5,235 nucleotides of DNA from assembly GCA_030590525.1 (NCBI GenBank), contig JAUUYI010000179.1, positions 1-5,235 of the forward strand. Direction: 5' to 3'. Positions 1-5,235 of this stretch are shown piece by piece. Position numbers and translations under genes: made by a program. Positions within the stretch are counted from its first letter, which is position 1. Each line of letters begins with the position of its first letter. Source of the DNA: Sedimenticola sp. (lineage in GTDB: Bacteria; Pseudomonadota; Gammaproteobacteria; Chromatiales; Chromatiaceae). The notes below the pieces were generated by a model. That model was not told the DNA's origin. It saw only the letters and a list, made by a program, of their open reading frames with translations, and did no database searches.

Positions 1-1575
1 CTCCCCGGTGAGCTCCTTCAGTATCACACCGGCCAGCTGTTTACCCAGTTCCACTCCCCATTGATCGAAGGAGTTGAGCTGCCAGATGATCCCCTGGACG
101 AATATCTTGTGCTCGTAGGCCGCGATCAGTGATCCCAGACGGCGCGGCGTCAGCTGGTCGACAAGGATGCTATTGGTGGGACGGTTGCCCGGAAACACCT
201 TGTGGGCTGCCAGGGCATCGATCTCTCCGGGCCTGAGGCCTTCTGCCTGCATCTCTGCTCTCGCCTCCTGCTCGGTGCGCCCCTTCATCAGCGCCTCGGC
301 CTGGGCAAAGAAATTTGCCAGCAGAATCAGGTGCTGATCACCCAGCTCATTGTGGCTGCGGATCGGTGCGATGAAGTCGCAGGTGATCAGCTGAGTACCC
401 TGATGGATCAGCTGATAAAAGGCGTGCTGCCCATCGGTTCCCGCCGAACCCCAGACCACTGGGCCGGTCGTGTAATCCACCTTCCTGCCATCCCGGCTCA
501 CACCCTTGCCATTACTCTCCATATCTGCCTGCTGCAGATAGGCGGGGAGGTCGCGAAGATACTGATCGTAGGGCAGGATGGCGTGCGTCCGGACGCCACC
601 AAAGCTGTGGTACCAGACCCCCAGCAGCCCCAGAATGGCCGGCATGTTCTCCGACAGATCAGCGTTGAGGAAGTGCTCATCCATTTCATGGGCACCCTCC
701 AGCAATTCGTAGAAACGCTGGATACCGATCGCCAGGGCAATGGGCAGACCAATCGCCGACCAGAGCGAGTAACGTCCCCCGACCCAGTCCCAGAACTCAA
801 ACATGTTGACCGGGTCGATGCCGAACGCCTCCACCTCTTCGGTATTGGTGGAGACCGCCACGAAATGCTGCGCCACCGCCGCATCATCCTTCAACTTGCG
901 TAGCGACCAATCACGGGCGGCGCGGGCGTTGCTCAGGGTCTCCTGGGTAGTGAAGGTCTTGGAAGCGACAATAAAAAGTGTGGTCTTCGGATCCAGCGGT
1001 TTCAAGGTCTCTGCCAGATGGGTGCCGTCCACGTTCGAGACGAAATGCACCCGCAGGTCCAGCAGATGATAGTGGGCCAGCGCCTCGGATACCATCAGAG
1101 GCCCCAGGTTGGAACCACCTATGCCGATATTGATCACATCGGTGATACGTTTCCCGGTGTAACCTCGCCACTCGCCGGTGCGCACTGAATTGGCGAACCG
1201 CCCCATCCTCTCCAGCACCTCGTTCACCGCCGGCATTACATCCTTGCCATCGACAAACACGGGGTGATTGGAACGGTTGCGCAGGGCAGTATGCAGCACC
1301 GGACGGTGTTCCGTATTATTGAGCTCGTCACCGGCGAACATGCGCCGAATCCAACCCGTGAGATCTACCTCCCGGGCCAGCTGAAACAGTAGATCAAGGG
1401 TCTTGTAGGTTACCCGGTTCTTGGAATAGTCCAGCAGCATGCCGCAGGTTTCCAGGGACATCCGATCAAACCGTTCCGGGTCCTGTTCAAACAGTTCCCG
1501 CATATTGACCATTTCCATTTCTGCCCAGTGCTGCACAAGGGCGCGCCATTGATTGCTCTCTGTGATGGATTTCAT
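1..1575 (-). CDS. pgi: Glucose-6-phosphate isomerase, C-terminus cut by window edge
   Basis: Cytoplasmic phosphoglucose isomerase, interconverting glucose-6-phosphate and fructose-6-phosphate in glycolysis and gluconeogenesis. I translated the minus strand by hand: 525 codons stay open from the ATG to the window edge without a frameshift. Both family signatures are visible: [14 protein letters not shown] (about residues 263-276) and [10 protein letters not shown] (503-512). The residues matching the E. coli catalytic set are present: Glu353 in MESNGK, His384 in GTDGQH and Lys512 in the second signature. The sugar-phosphate binding stretches GIGGSNLG (151-158) and SKTFTTQET (205-213) are also intact. 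E. coli Pgi has 549 residues, so about 25 C-terminal residues lie beyond position 1. The start fits because [10 protein letters not shown] aligns with the E. coli N-terminus; an AGAGAG a few bases upstream is a weak ribosome binding site. It is divergent from glgA across a 435-base gap. Confidence 0.97.
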   Translation of the reverse strand, partial: MKSITESNQWRALVQHWAEMEMVNMRELFEQDPERFDRMSLETCGMLLDYSKNRVTYKTLDLLFQLAREVDLTGWIRRMFAGDELNNTEHRPVLHTALRNRSNHPVFVDGKDVMPAVNEVLERMGRFANSVRTGEWRGYTGKRITDVINIGIGGSNLGPLMVSEALAHYHLLDLRVHFVSNVDGTHLAETLKPLDPKTTLFIVASKTFTTQETLSNARAARDWSLRKLKDDAAVAQHFVAVSTNTEEVEAFGIDPVNMFEFWDWVGGRYSLWSAIGLPIALAIGIQRFYELLEGAHEMDEHFLNADLSENMPAILGLLGVWYHSFGGVRTHAILPYDQYLRDLPAYLQQADMESNGKGVSRDGRKVDYTTGPVVWGSAGTDGQHAFYQLIHQGTQLITCDFIAPIRSHNELGDQHLILLANFFAQAEALMKGRTEQEARAEMQAEGLRPGEIDALAAHKVFPGNRPTNSILVDQLTPRRLGSLIAAYEHKIFVQGIIWQLNSFDQWGVELGKQLAGVILKELTGE

Positions 1576-1624
1576 TAGCTCTCTACTGCTCGTCGAAAAG
1601 CCCCGTTCCCTGTGACCGGGACTG

Positions 1625-1666
1625 TGTGAAGGATTTTTAGGGTACAATTAACCCGAATCTTTCACA
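1625..1666. promoter_or_regulatory. Nested inverted repeat upstream of pgi
   Basis: TGTGAAGGATT (1625-1635) faces AATCTTTCACA (1656-1666), complementary at 10 of 11 positions (the odd pair would be G-U in plus-strand RNA). Inside it, GGGT (1640-1643) faces ACCC (1651-1654) around a 7-base loop. The dyad lies 50 to 91 bases before the pgi start codon, so it could be an operator or a structure in the pgi leader. The half-sites look like CRP halves, but their separation is far too wide for a CRP site. No T-run follows on the pgi strand that would make it a good terminator. Function is inferred from position and symmetry only. Confidence 0.35.
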
Positions 1667-1878
1667 AATTTGCACCGATTTCGCTTGTCTCTTGCTCCCA
1701 CAAGGAATATTTTCTCGGCAACTGCTCCATGCGTTGCTCTACCGCCTGCATCCATGCAGTCGTCAGTCATCCGTAATCGCCGATACGCCATTCCTTCGAA
1801 AATTTCCTTGTGAAACCAATATACTAAGCGATCTCGGCACAAATTTATGAAATCTTCGGGTTTAAGAGGTTCTCGCAA
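1648..1878 (-). CDS. Doubtful small ORF, 76 codons, unrecognised
   Basis: A minus-strand open frame between divergent pgi and glgA, reading toward pgi. I do not recognise the product. It would be a charged, soluble 76-residue protein (LKPEDFINLCRDRL near the N-terminus, AYRRLRMTDDCMDAGG in the middle) with no membrane segment or signal peptide. The only start available at this length is TTG; the frame stays open 12 codons further upstream but without a start codon, and no convincing ribosome binding site precedes the TTG. Its codons are AT-rich (AAA, GAA, TTA, ATA, AAT), unlike the flanking genes. Its stop codon lies within the loop of the dyad at 1625-1666. It could be a chance frame, the eroded remnant of an acquired gene, or a real small gene; chance or remnant is the more likely reading. 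Confidence 0.2.
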   Translation of the reverse strand: MREPLKPEDFINLCRDRLVYWFHKEIFEGMAYRRLRMTDDCMDAGGRATHGAVAEKIFLVGARDKRNRCKFVKDSG

Positions 1879-1977
1879 ATGTGTTGCAAGAGACTCGTGA
1901 TATTCTACCTTTTTTTATGCTGGCCTCGACACGAGGGCCTGTTGCGCTTAACCTCATTCCATACCAGAATCACCCAT

Positions 1978-1983
1978 TATATT
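1978..1983 (+). promoter_or_regulatory. Possible -10 box for glgA
   Basis: TATATT matches the sigma-70 -10 consensus at 5 of 6 bases and lies 28 bases before the glgA start codon, giving a short leader. No good -35 box sits at the right distance; the best is ATTCCA at 1956-1961 (3 of 6, 16-base spacer). If real, the promoter is weak or depends on an activator. Confidence 0.3.
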
Positions 1984-2010
1984 CGGGTCAATTAACAGAG
2001 TAGTTACGAC

Positions 2011-3507
2011 ATGTCGCCCCTCAACATCCTTTTCGCTGCCAGTGAAGCCCAGCCCCTGATCAAAACGGGCGGACTGGCGGACGTGGTCGGCAGCCTGCCG
2101 GTCGCCCTGAGCCATTTCGGGCACGATGTACGCGTGGTGCTGCCCGGATATCCCCAGGCCATCGAACGGGCACGACCGCTGCACCCGGTAGCGACCCTGC
2201 AGATTCCAGGCAGCCTGGAGCCGGTCAGGATACTGGAAGGATGGATGGGGGAACGTACCCGCATCTACCTGGTCGATGCGCCCGGCCTGTTCGATCGACC
2301 GGGAAACCCATACACCAACGCATCCGGAAGCGACTGGGAAGACAACCCGGAACGCTTTGCTCTTTTCTGCCGTGCCATCGTGGCCATCGCCCTGGGCCAC
2401 GCAGGCCTGAACTGGCGCCCGGACCTGATCCACTGCAACGACTGGCAGACCGGTCTGGTACCGGCCCTGCTGGCCAGTGAGGGGAACCGCCCCGCCACTC
2501 TCTTCACCATTCACAACCTGGCGTATCAGGGGGTGTTCCCGCGTAGCGTATTCGACCGGATCAGGCTCCCGAAGAGCCTCTGGGCACCGAAGGGGTTGGA
2601 GTTTCATCAGAATTTTTCATTCATCAAGGGGGGACTGGCGTTTGCTGACTGGATAACCGCGGTCAGCCCCACCTATGCCCGGGAGATCCTTACCCCGGAG
2701 TTCGGCTACGGACTGGAGGGCCTGCTGCGCCACCGAACAGACCGATTCAAAGGGATATTGAACGGCATCGACTACCAAGAGTGGGACCCGGCCTCCGACC
2801 CCGCCCTGCCGCAGCACTACGACGCCGATACCTTCGACCTGAAGAAAATCAACAAGCTGAAGCTGCAGCAGGAGCTGGGGCTGCCGCAAGATGAGAACGC
2901 TTTTCTGCTTGGGCACATCGGACGTCTGGTGGAACAGAAGGGGGTGGACCTGATCCTGGGTATACTGCCCGGCCTGGTAAAACAGCAGAATGTCCAGCTG
3001 GTGCTGCTCGGTTCCGGTGACCCCAAACTGGAGCGGGCACTGCGTATGGTGGCTGCAGAACACCCGGAGCGGATCTCTGCTTACATCGGCTACGACGAGC
3101 CGCTGGCACACCGGGTGGAGGCTGGCTGCGACTGCTTTCTGATGCCGTCACGTTTCGAGCCATGCGGACTCAATCAACTCTATAGTCTGCGCTACGGCAC
3201 CGTTCCCATCGTGCATCGCACCGGTGGGCTGGCAGACACAGTGGTGGATGCCACCCCACGCAATCTGCTGGATGACACAGCTACCGGGTTCGTCTTCAGC
3301 ACGCCGGATCAGCATGCCCTGTGGCGTGCTGTCGAACGGGCCATCGAGTTCCACAAACGCCCGCCGGTCTGGTGGGAAAAGCTGGCCGTCAACGGCATGA
3401 AACAGAACTTCAGCTGGGATACCAGTGCCAGACATTATCAGGAAATATACTGGCAGGCGATAAATGCGCCAGCACCCAACCCGCTGACCACTGTCACTGT
3501 AGAGTAA
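2011..3507 (+). CDS. glgA: Glycogen synthase (ADP-glucose type, GT5 family)
   Basis: Transfers glucose from ADP-glucose to the non-reducing end of an alpha-1,4-glucan in the cytoplasm. The product is 498 residues (E. coli GlgA has 477) and aligns with it along its length. The N-terminal GT-B half carries the ADP-glucose loop KTGGLADVVGSLP (18-30, Lys18 of the KxGGL motif), HCNDW (141-145, Asp144) and TIHNLAYQGVF (166-176, His168). The C-terminal half carries GRLVEQKG (304-311, Arg305 and Lys310), SRFEPCGLNQLY (380-391, Glu383 as the conserved active-site acid) and RTGGLADTV (403-411). All expected active-site positions are present, so it should be active. A tail of about 15 residues (APAPNPLTTVTVE) extends past the family core. 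The ATG puts the KTGGL loop at the usual distance from the N-terminus; the ribosome binding site is weak. No glgB, glgC or glgP is visible beside it. Confidence 0.96.
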   Translation: MSPLNILFAASEAQPLIKTGGLADVVGSLPVALSHFGHDVRVVLPGYPQAIERARPLHPVATLQIPGSLEPVRILEGWMGERTRIYLVDAPGLFDRPGNPYTNASGSDWEDNPERFALFCRAIVAIALGHAGLNWRPDLIHCNDWQTGLVPALLASEGNRPATLFTIHNLAYQGVFPRSVFDRIRLPKSLWAPKGLEFHQNFSFIKGGLAFADWITAVSPTYAREILTPEFGYGLEGLLRHRTDRFKGILNGIDYQEWDPASDPALPQHYDADTFDLKKINKLKLQQELGLPQDENAFLLGHIGRLVEQKGVDLILGILPGLVKQQNVQLVLLGSGDPKLERALRMVAAEHPERISAYIGYDEPLAHRVEAGCDCFLMPSRFEPCGLNQLYSLRYGTVPIVHRTGGLADTVVDATPRNLLDDTATGFVFSTPDQHALWRAVERAIEFHKRPPVWWEKLAVNGMKQNFSWDTSARHYQEIYWQAINAPAPNPLTTVTVE

Positions 3508-3650
3508 ACCTCTATTCATCAAGGTTGAATTTTGCGATACTTAAGATGTTACCCGAGAGACAATCAGAACGGATCTCATCTCCGAAACGCGAAGACGCCG
3601 CCTCCCATCGTTCACGGTAACAGACAAAACGCTGAGTAAAATAACCGCCC

Positions 3651-4622
3651 ATGACATTTCTCGCCGCCCCCTCATTCTGGCATGTCTTTCGGCAGGCGCC
3701 ACTATCGCGGCAGGCAGGATGGCTGGCCCAGGCGCTGACCGCTGCCGCCTTCTGGGAGATCTGTACACTCTTTCCTGTCGACCGGGTGAGCGCCATCAGC
3801 CGCCGTGCCATGCAATTCATCGGCCCGCTGCTTCCCCGGACAGCCAGGATCGAGCGTAATCTCCGCTATGCGTTTCCAGACAGGAACGATCGGGAAATCA
3901 GGCGGATGATCCAGCAGGTGTGGGGAAATATCGGAGCTGTCTCCGCCGAATATCCACATCTGGGGACGATTGCCGACGAACGCTTCGAACAGCGTATGGA
4001 AACCGTGTTCAAAGGAGAGGTGGAACAACTTCTGAGACAGGGAAGAGCCGCCATCTTCGTCGCCAGTCATCTTGCCAACTGGGAGATCGTCCCCCTCGCC
4101 ACCATCTATCAACTGATGCTACCGCTTACCGTCATCTACAGCAGCCTAAGCAATCCTCTGATCGATGGTATGCTGCAGCGCAAGCGAAAGCTGCTGCGAT
4201 GCGGGTTCGTTGCCAAAGAGGAGGGCGTGCGCCCTCTGATACAGCTGCTGGAGGCAGGCACCTCCCTCGGTTTCGTGGCAGATGTACGGATCAACAGCGG
4301 GCAACCCCTGCCCTTCTTCGGCCGGGACGCAATGACCACCATTACCCCGGCACGGCTGGCCCTCAAGTACAATCACCCACTGGTGCCGATTCAGGTCGAG
4401 CGGCTACAAGGGGCCCGCTTCCGGGTAACCCTCCACCCACCCGTCGAACCCGACGACTCGGATGCCGACGCTACCACCCAGTCGATACAGATGATGACCA
4501 AGGTCAACAGGTTGTACGAATCCTGGATTCTTCAGCACCCGGAACAGTGGTGGTGCCCCAAGAACCGCTGGCCCAAGAACCAGAAAAAGATTCAAAAACT
4601 ACTCGCGCAGAAGCACCGGTAG
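3651..4622 (+). CDS. Lysophospholipid/lipid A acyltransferase, LpxL/HtrB family
   Basis: Likely inner-membrane acyltransferase adding a secondary acyl chain to a lipid A precursor from acyl-ACP. Length is 323 residues (E. coli LpxL about 306). Family marks in order: a hydrophobic N-terminal stretch with LFPVDRVSAISRRAMQFIGPLLP (40-62); RIERNLRYAFPD (66-77); the catalytic HX4E motif SHLANWE (139-145; His140, Glu145); DVRINSGQPLPFFGRDAMTT (211-230), containing the conserved PFFG; LVPIQVER (244-251); and the closing HPEQWWCPKNRWPK (296-309). The tail is lysine-rich. An in-frame TAA at 3642-3644 makes this ATG the first possible start; no strong ribosome binding site precedes it. It begins 143 bases after glgA, so it need not be co-transcribed. 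Family membership is secure; which acyltransferase (LpxL, LpxM, LpxP or a phospholipid-type relative) cannot be told by eye, so no symbol is given. Confidence 0.9.
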   Translation: MTFLAAPSFWHVFRQAPLSRQAGWLAQALTAAAFWEICTLFPVDRVSAISRRAMQFIGPLLPRTARIERNLRYAFPDRNDREIRRMIQQVWGNIGAVSAEYPHLGTIADERFEQRMETVFKGEVEQLLRQGRAAIFVASHLANWEIVPLATIYQLMLPLTVIYSSLSNPLIDGMLQRKRKLLRCGFVAKEEGVRPLIQLLEAGTSLGFVADVRINSGQPLPFFGRDAMTTITPARLALKYNHPLVPIQVERLQGARFRVTLHPPVEPDDSDADATTQSIQMMTKVNRLYESWILQHPEQWWCPKNRWPKNQKKIQKLLAQKHR

Positions 4623-4664
4623 TGCATTGACGGGCGAATGGCACTTACTTAAGCTTAAAAGCCC

Positions 4665-4740
4665 CGTCATTGCGAGCGTAGCGTGGCAATCTCCCTGGTC
4701 GTGCGGGGTTCTGGAGATTGCTTCGTGCCTCGCAATGACG
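4665..4740. repeat. Dispersed-type palindromic repeat with CGTCATTGCGAG arms
   Basis: CGTCATTGCGAG (4665-4676) and CTCGCAATGACG (4729-4740) are perfect 12-bp inverted arms. Nested inside, GCAATCTCC (4686-4694) and GGAGATTGC (4713-4721) are perfect 9-bp arms around an 18-base loop. This pattern (CGTCATTGCGAG, GCAATCTC, then GAGATTGC, CTCGCAATGACG) is familiar to me as an intergenic repeat scattered through many bacterial genomes, often mis-annotated as small ORFs reading HCEARSN or RYARND. One such spurious minus-strand frame does run through this copy. I infer it is a non-autonomous mobile repeat; copy number cannot be judged from one window. Confidence 0.75.
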
Positions 4741-4749
4741 ACTATTTTT
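4665..4749. terminator. Possible bidirectional terminator between convergent genes
   Basis: The 4665-4740 hairpin is followed on the plus strand by ACTATTTTTG, with five T at 4745-4749, and on the minus strand by GGGGCTTTTAAG, with four T. It sits between the stops of the convergent acyltransferase and MscS genes, so it could end transcripts from both sides. The stem is long with internal unpaired bases and the T-runs are short, so this is an inference from position and structure. Confidence 0.35.
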
Positions 4750-4767
4750 GTTTAAGTAAGCGCCATT

Positions 4768-4785
4768 CCATTGGCGGGCCAATGG
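4768..4785. repeat. Short perfect hairpin, 7-bp stem
   Basis: CCATTGG (4768-4774) and CCAATGG (4779-4785) are perfect inverted arms around a CGGG loop. It abuts the right arm of the nested element, contains the right copy of the 17-bp direct repeat, and overlaps the next hairpin by two bases. Confidence 0.5.
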
Positions 4786-4813
4786 TGGGCATAAACTACA
4801 TGCCCACCCTACG
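4784..4813. repeat. GGTGGGCAT palindromic repeat
   Basis: GGTGGGCAT (4784-4792) and ATGCCCACC (4800-4808) are perfect 9-bp arms around the loop AAACTAC, followed by CTACG. Read on the minus strand it begins CGTAGGGTGGGCAT, which resembles an intergenic repeat type (GTAGGGTGGGCA with TGCCCACC) that I recall from many bacterial genomes. It lies 25 bases beyond the end of the MscS gene and could also act as a 3' transcript stem for that gene, though no T-run follows. Confidence 0.55.
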
Positions 4814-4838
4814 TGACTGAATACTAAACACTGTCCCA

Positions 4839-5235
4839 TCACACCCGGGGAATGACCACCGGGGGCAGGCGGTTGCCCCGCCCCAGGGTCTCTTCGACAA
4901 TGGAGATGGCCTGTTTGCGACCGAGATCGCGGGCCCGTTCCCGAGACATCTCCGCCTGCCGGGATTCATCCGGGTTGTCGTCACTCTTCATGTAAAGGGT
5001 CTGGGTCGGGAAGGCGAACTCCACCTGTAGCCGTTTCGCCAGCCGCAGAAGGTCCAGCAGAAAACGATGCCGCTCCCGCAACTCGGTGTTCCAGTCCGGG
5101 GTCTCCCAGAAAACGTAGAGCATGACCTCCAGAGACGATGCGGCAAACTCGTTGAGATAGACCTGGTAGTAATCCTTGCGCATATAAGGGTGCTGGCGCA
5201 CCAGTTCCCTCACCCCCTCACAGAAGGCCTCGATC
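4839..5235 (-). CDS. MscS-family mechanosensitive channel, C-terminal fragment
   Basis: Only the last 131 residues are in the window; the N-terminus, membrane helices and pore lie beyond the right edge, and the frame is open to position 5235. What remains looks like the cytoplasmic C-terminal domain of an MscS-type channel: FCEGVRELVRQHPYMRKDYYQVYLNEFAASSLEVMLYVFWET, then an arginine- and leucine-rich helix (ELRERHRFLLDLLRLAKRL), then VEFAFPTQTLYM, the closing strand motif typical of this family. About 50 charged residues follow (KSDDNPDESRQAEMSRERARDLGRK) and end in PPVVIPRV. Channels of this family open under membrane tension and release solutes in hypo-osmotic shock. A GTG at 5211-5213 is an internal valine, not a start. 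The fragment resembles larger MscS relatives more than E. coli MscS itself, but the subfamily cannot be set without the N-terminal part. It converges on the acyltransferase gene. Confidence 0.85.
   Translation of the reverse strand, partial: IEAFCEGVRELVRQHPYMRKDYYQVYLNEFAASSLEVMLYVFWETPDWNTELRERHRFLLDLLRLAKRLQVEFAFPTQTLYMKSDDNPDESRQAEMSRERARDLGRKQAISIVEETLGRGNRLPPVVIPRV

Larger units (their letters stand above)
1576..2010. other. Divergent pgi-glgA intergenic region, AT-rich with several dyads
   Basis: This 435-base gap must carry the promoters of both pgi (minus) and glgA (plus). It is AT-richer than the genes: by hand count, 1801-1860 and 1861-1920 each have 22 G/C of 60, against 39 of 60 for 2401-2460 inside glgA. 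It holds four short dyads: 1625-1666 (listed separately); CTGCAT-CC-ATGCAG at 1746-1759 (6-bp perfect arms); TCTCGCAA at 1871-1878 facing TTGC-AA-GAGA at 1884-1893 (8 pairs with a two-base bulge); and GGCCTCG at 1922-1928 facing CGAGGGCC at 1932-1939 (7 pairs with one bulged G). A run of seven T lies at 1910-1916, before the last dyad on the plus strand, so it does not make a terminator in either direction. No tRNA, CRISPR or recognised riboswitch was seen. Confidence 0.6.
4636..4768. mobile_element. MITE-like element with 17-bp terminal inverted repeats
   Basis: GAATGGCACTTACTTAA (4636-4652) faces TTAAGTAAGCGCCATTC (4752-4768), complementary at 16 of 17 positions. These arms enclose a second, independent palindrome (4665-4740), giving a 133-base nested structure with no coding capacity. 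Such a form fits a miniature inverted-repeat element, or an older palindrome into which a second repeat inserted. It begins 13 bases after the acyltransferase stop. No transposase is nearby, and the family was not identified. Confidence 0.5.
4625..4785. repeat. Imperfect 17-bp direct repeats flanking the nested palindrome
   Basis: CATTGACGGGCGAATGG (4625-4641) and CATTGGCGGGCCAATGG (4769-4785) match at 15 of 17 positions in the same orientation. They bracket the inverted-repeat structure at 4636-4768; the left copy overlaps its left arm by six bases, and the right copy begins directly after the right arm. The arrangement suggests copies of one repeat unit, or duplication during insertion, but 17 bases is longer than most target duplications. 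Confidence 0.5.

Noticed and set aside
439..453. Pgi reads [10 protein letters not shown] where E. coli has WGEPGTNGQH, which looked like a lost catalytic glutamate
   Set aside because: Counting along the E. coli protein places the catalytic glutamate (355) in MESNGK, which is intact here as Glu353. The changed residue is not the catalytic one.
202..1171. Several long open frames on both strands, including a 233-codon plus-strand frame at 202-903
   Set aside because: They lie wholly within pgi, whose minus-strand frame is continuous and carries every family motif. They are by-products of its GC-rich codons.
1625..1666. TGTGA and TCACA half-sites suggesting a CRP site
   Set aside because: The CRP consensus has six bases between the halves; here they are about 32 bases apart.
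1910..1939. T-run and hairpin suggesting a terminator
   Set aside because: The T-run precedes the hairpin on the plus strand and reads as A after it on the minus strand, so neither direction has hairpin then T-run.
3547..3622. TGTTACC (3547-3553) facing GGTAACA (3616-3622) in the glgA-acyltransferase gap
   Set aside because: A 7-bp perfect pair separated by 62 bases with no supporting inner stem is easily chance. No T-run follows to make it a glgA terminator.
4625..4813. Repeats as a possible CRISPR array
   Set aside because: The units are different palindromes that are nested or overlapping. There is no regular spacing, no unique spacers and no cas gene.
4645..4842. 65-codon minus-strand frame through the repeat cluster
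   Set aside because: It is the peptide typically produced by reading through the CGTCATTGCGAG repeat (RHCEARSN and RYARNDG) and has no independent support.

Overview
The window reads as chromosomal DNA from a Gram-negative bacterium, most likely a gammaproteobacterium of moderately high GC. The basis is protein resemblance: the glucose-6-phosphate isomerase and glycogen synthase follow the E. coli proteins closely along their length, and a lipid A-type acyltransferase implies an outer membrane. Genus cannot be fixed from this sequence. All assignments come from reading motifs by eye; no database search was run.

Layout. Positions 1-1575 (minus) hold pgi, complete at its N-terminus and cut by the window edge about 25 codons before its expected stop. 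Positions 1576-2010 are a divergent gap of 435 bases, clearly AT-richer than its surroundings, with several short dyads and one doubtful 76-codon minus-strand ORF. Positions 2011-3507 (plus) hold glgA (ADP-glucose-type glycogen synthase). After a 143-base gap, 3651-4622 (plus) encodes an LpxL/HtrB-type acyltransferase. Positions 4623-4838 form a gap between convergent genes packed with nested palindromic repeats: a MITE-like hairpin bearing the CGTCATTGCGAG arm, bracketed by a longer outer inverted repeat, then two more hairpins. Positions 4839-5235 (minus) are the C-terminal end of an MscS-family mechanosensitive channel that enters from the right edge.

How the genes relate. Pgi interconverts glucose-6-phosphate and fructose-6-phosphate, and GlgA polymerises glucose from ADP-glucose into glycogen. 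The divergent pair therefore sits at the branch between central sugar metabolism and carbon storage and could share control from the gap between them. The acyltransferase (envelope lipid) and the MscS channel (osmotic protection) are envelope genes with no evident link to glycogen.

I see no new multi-gene system here. The parts that known genes do not explain are the nested repeat cluster in the convergent gap and the AT-rich, dyad-bearing gap between pgi and glgA.
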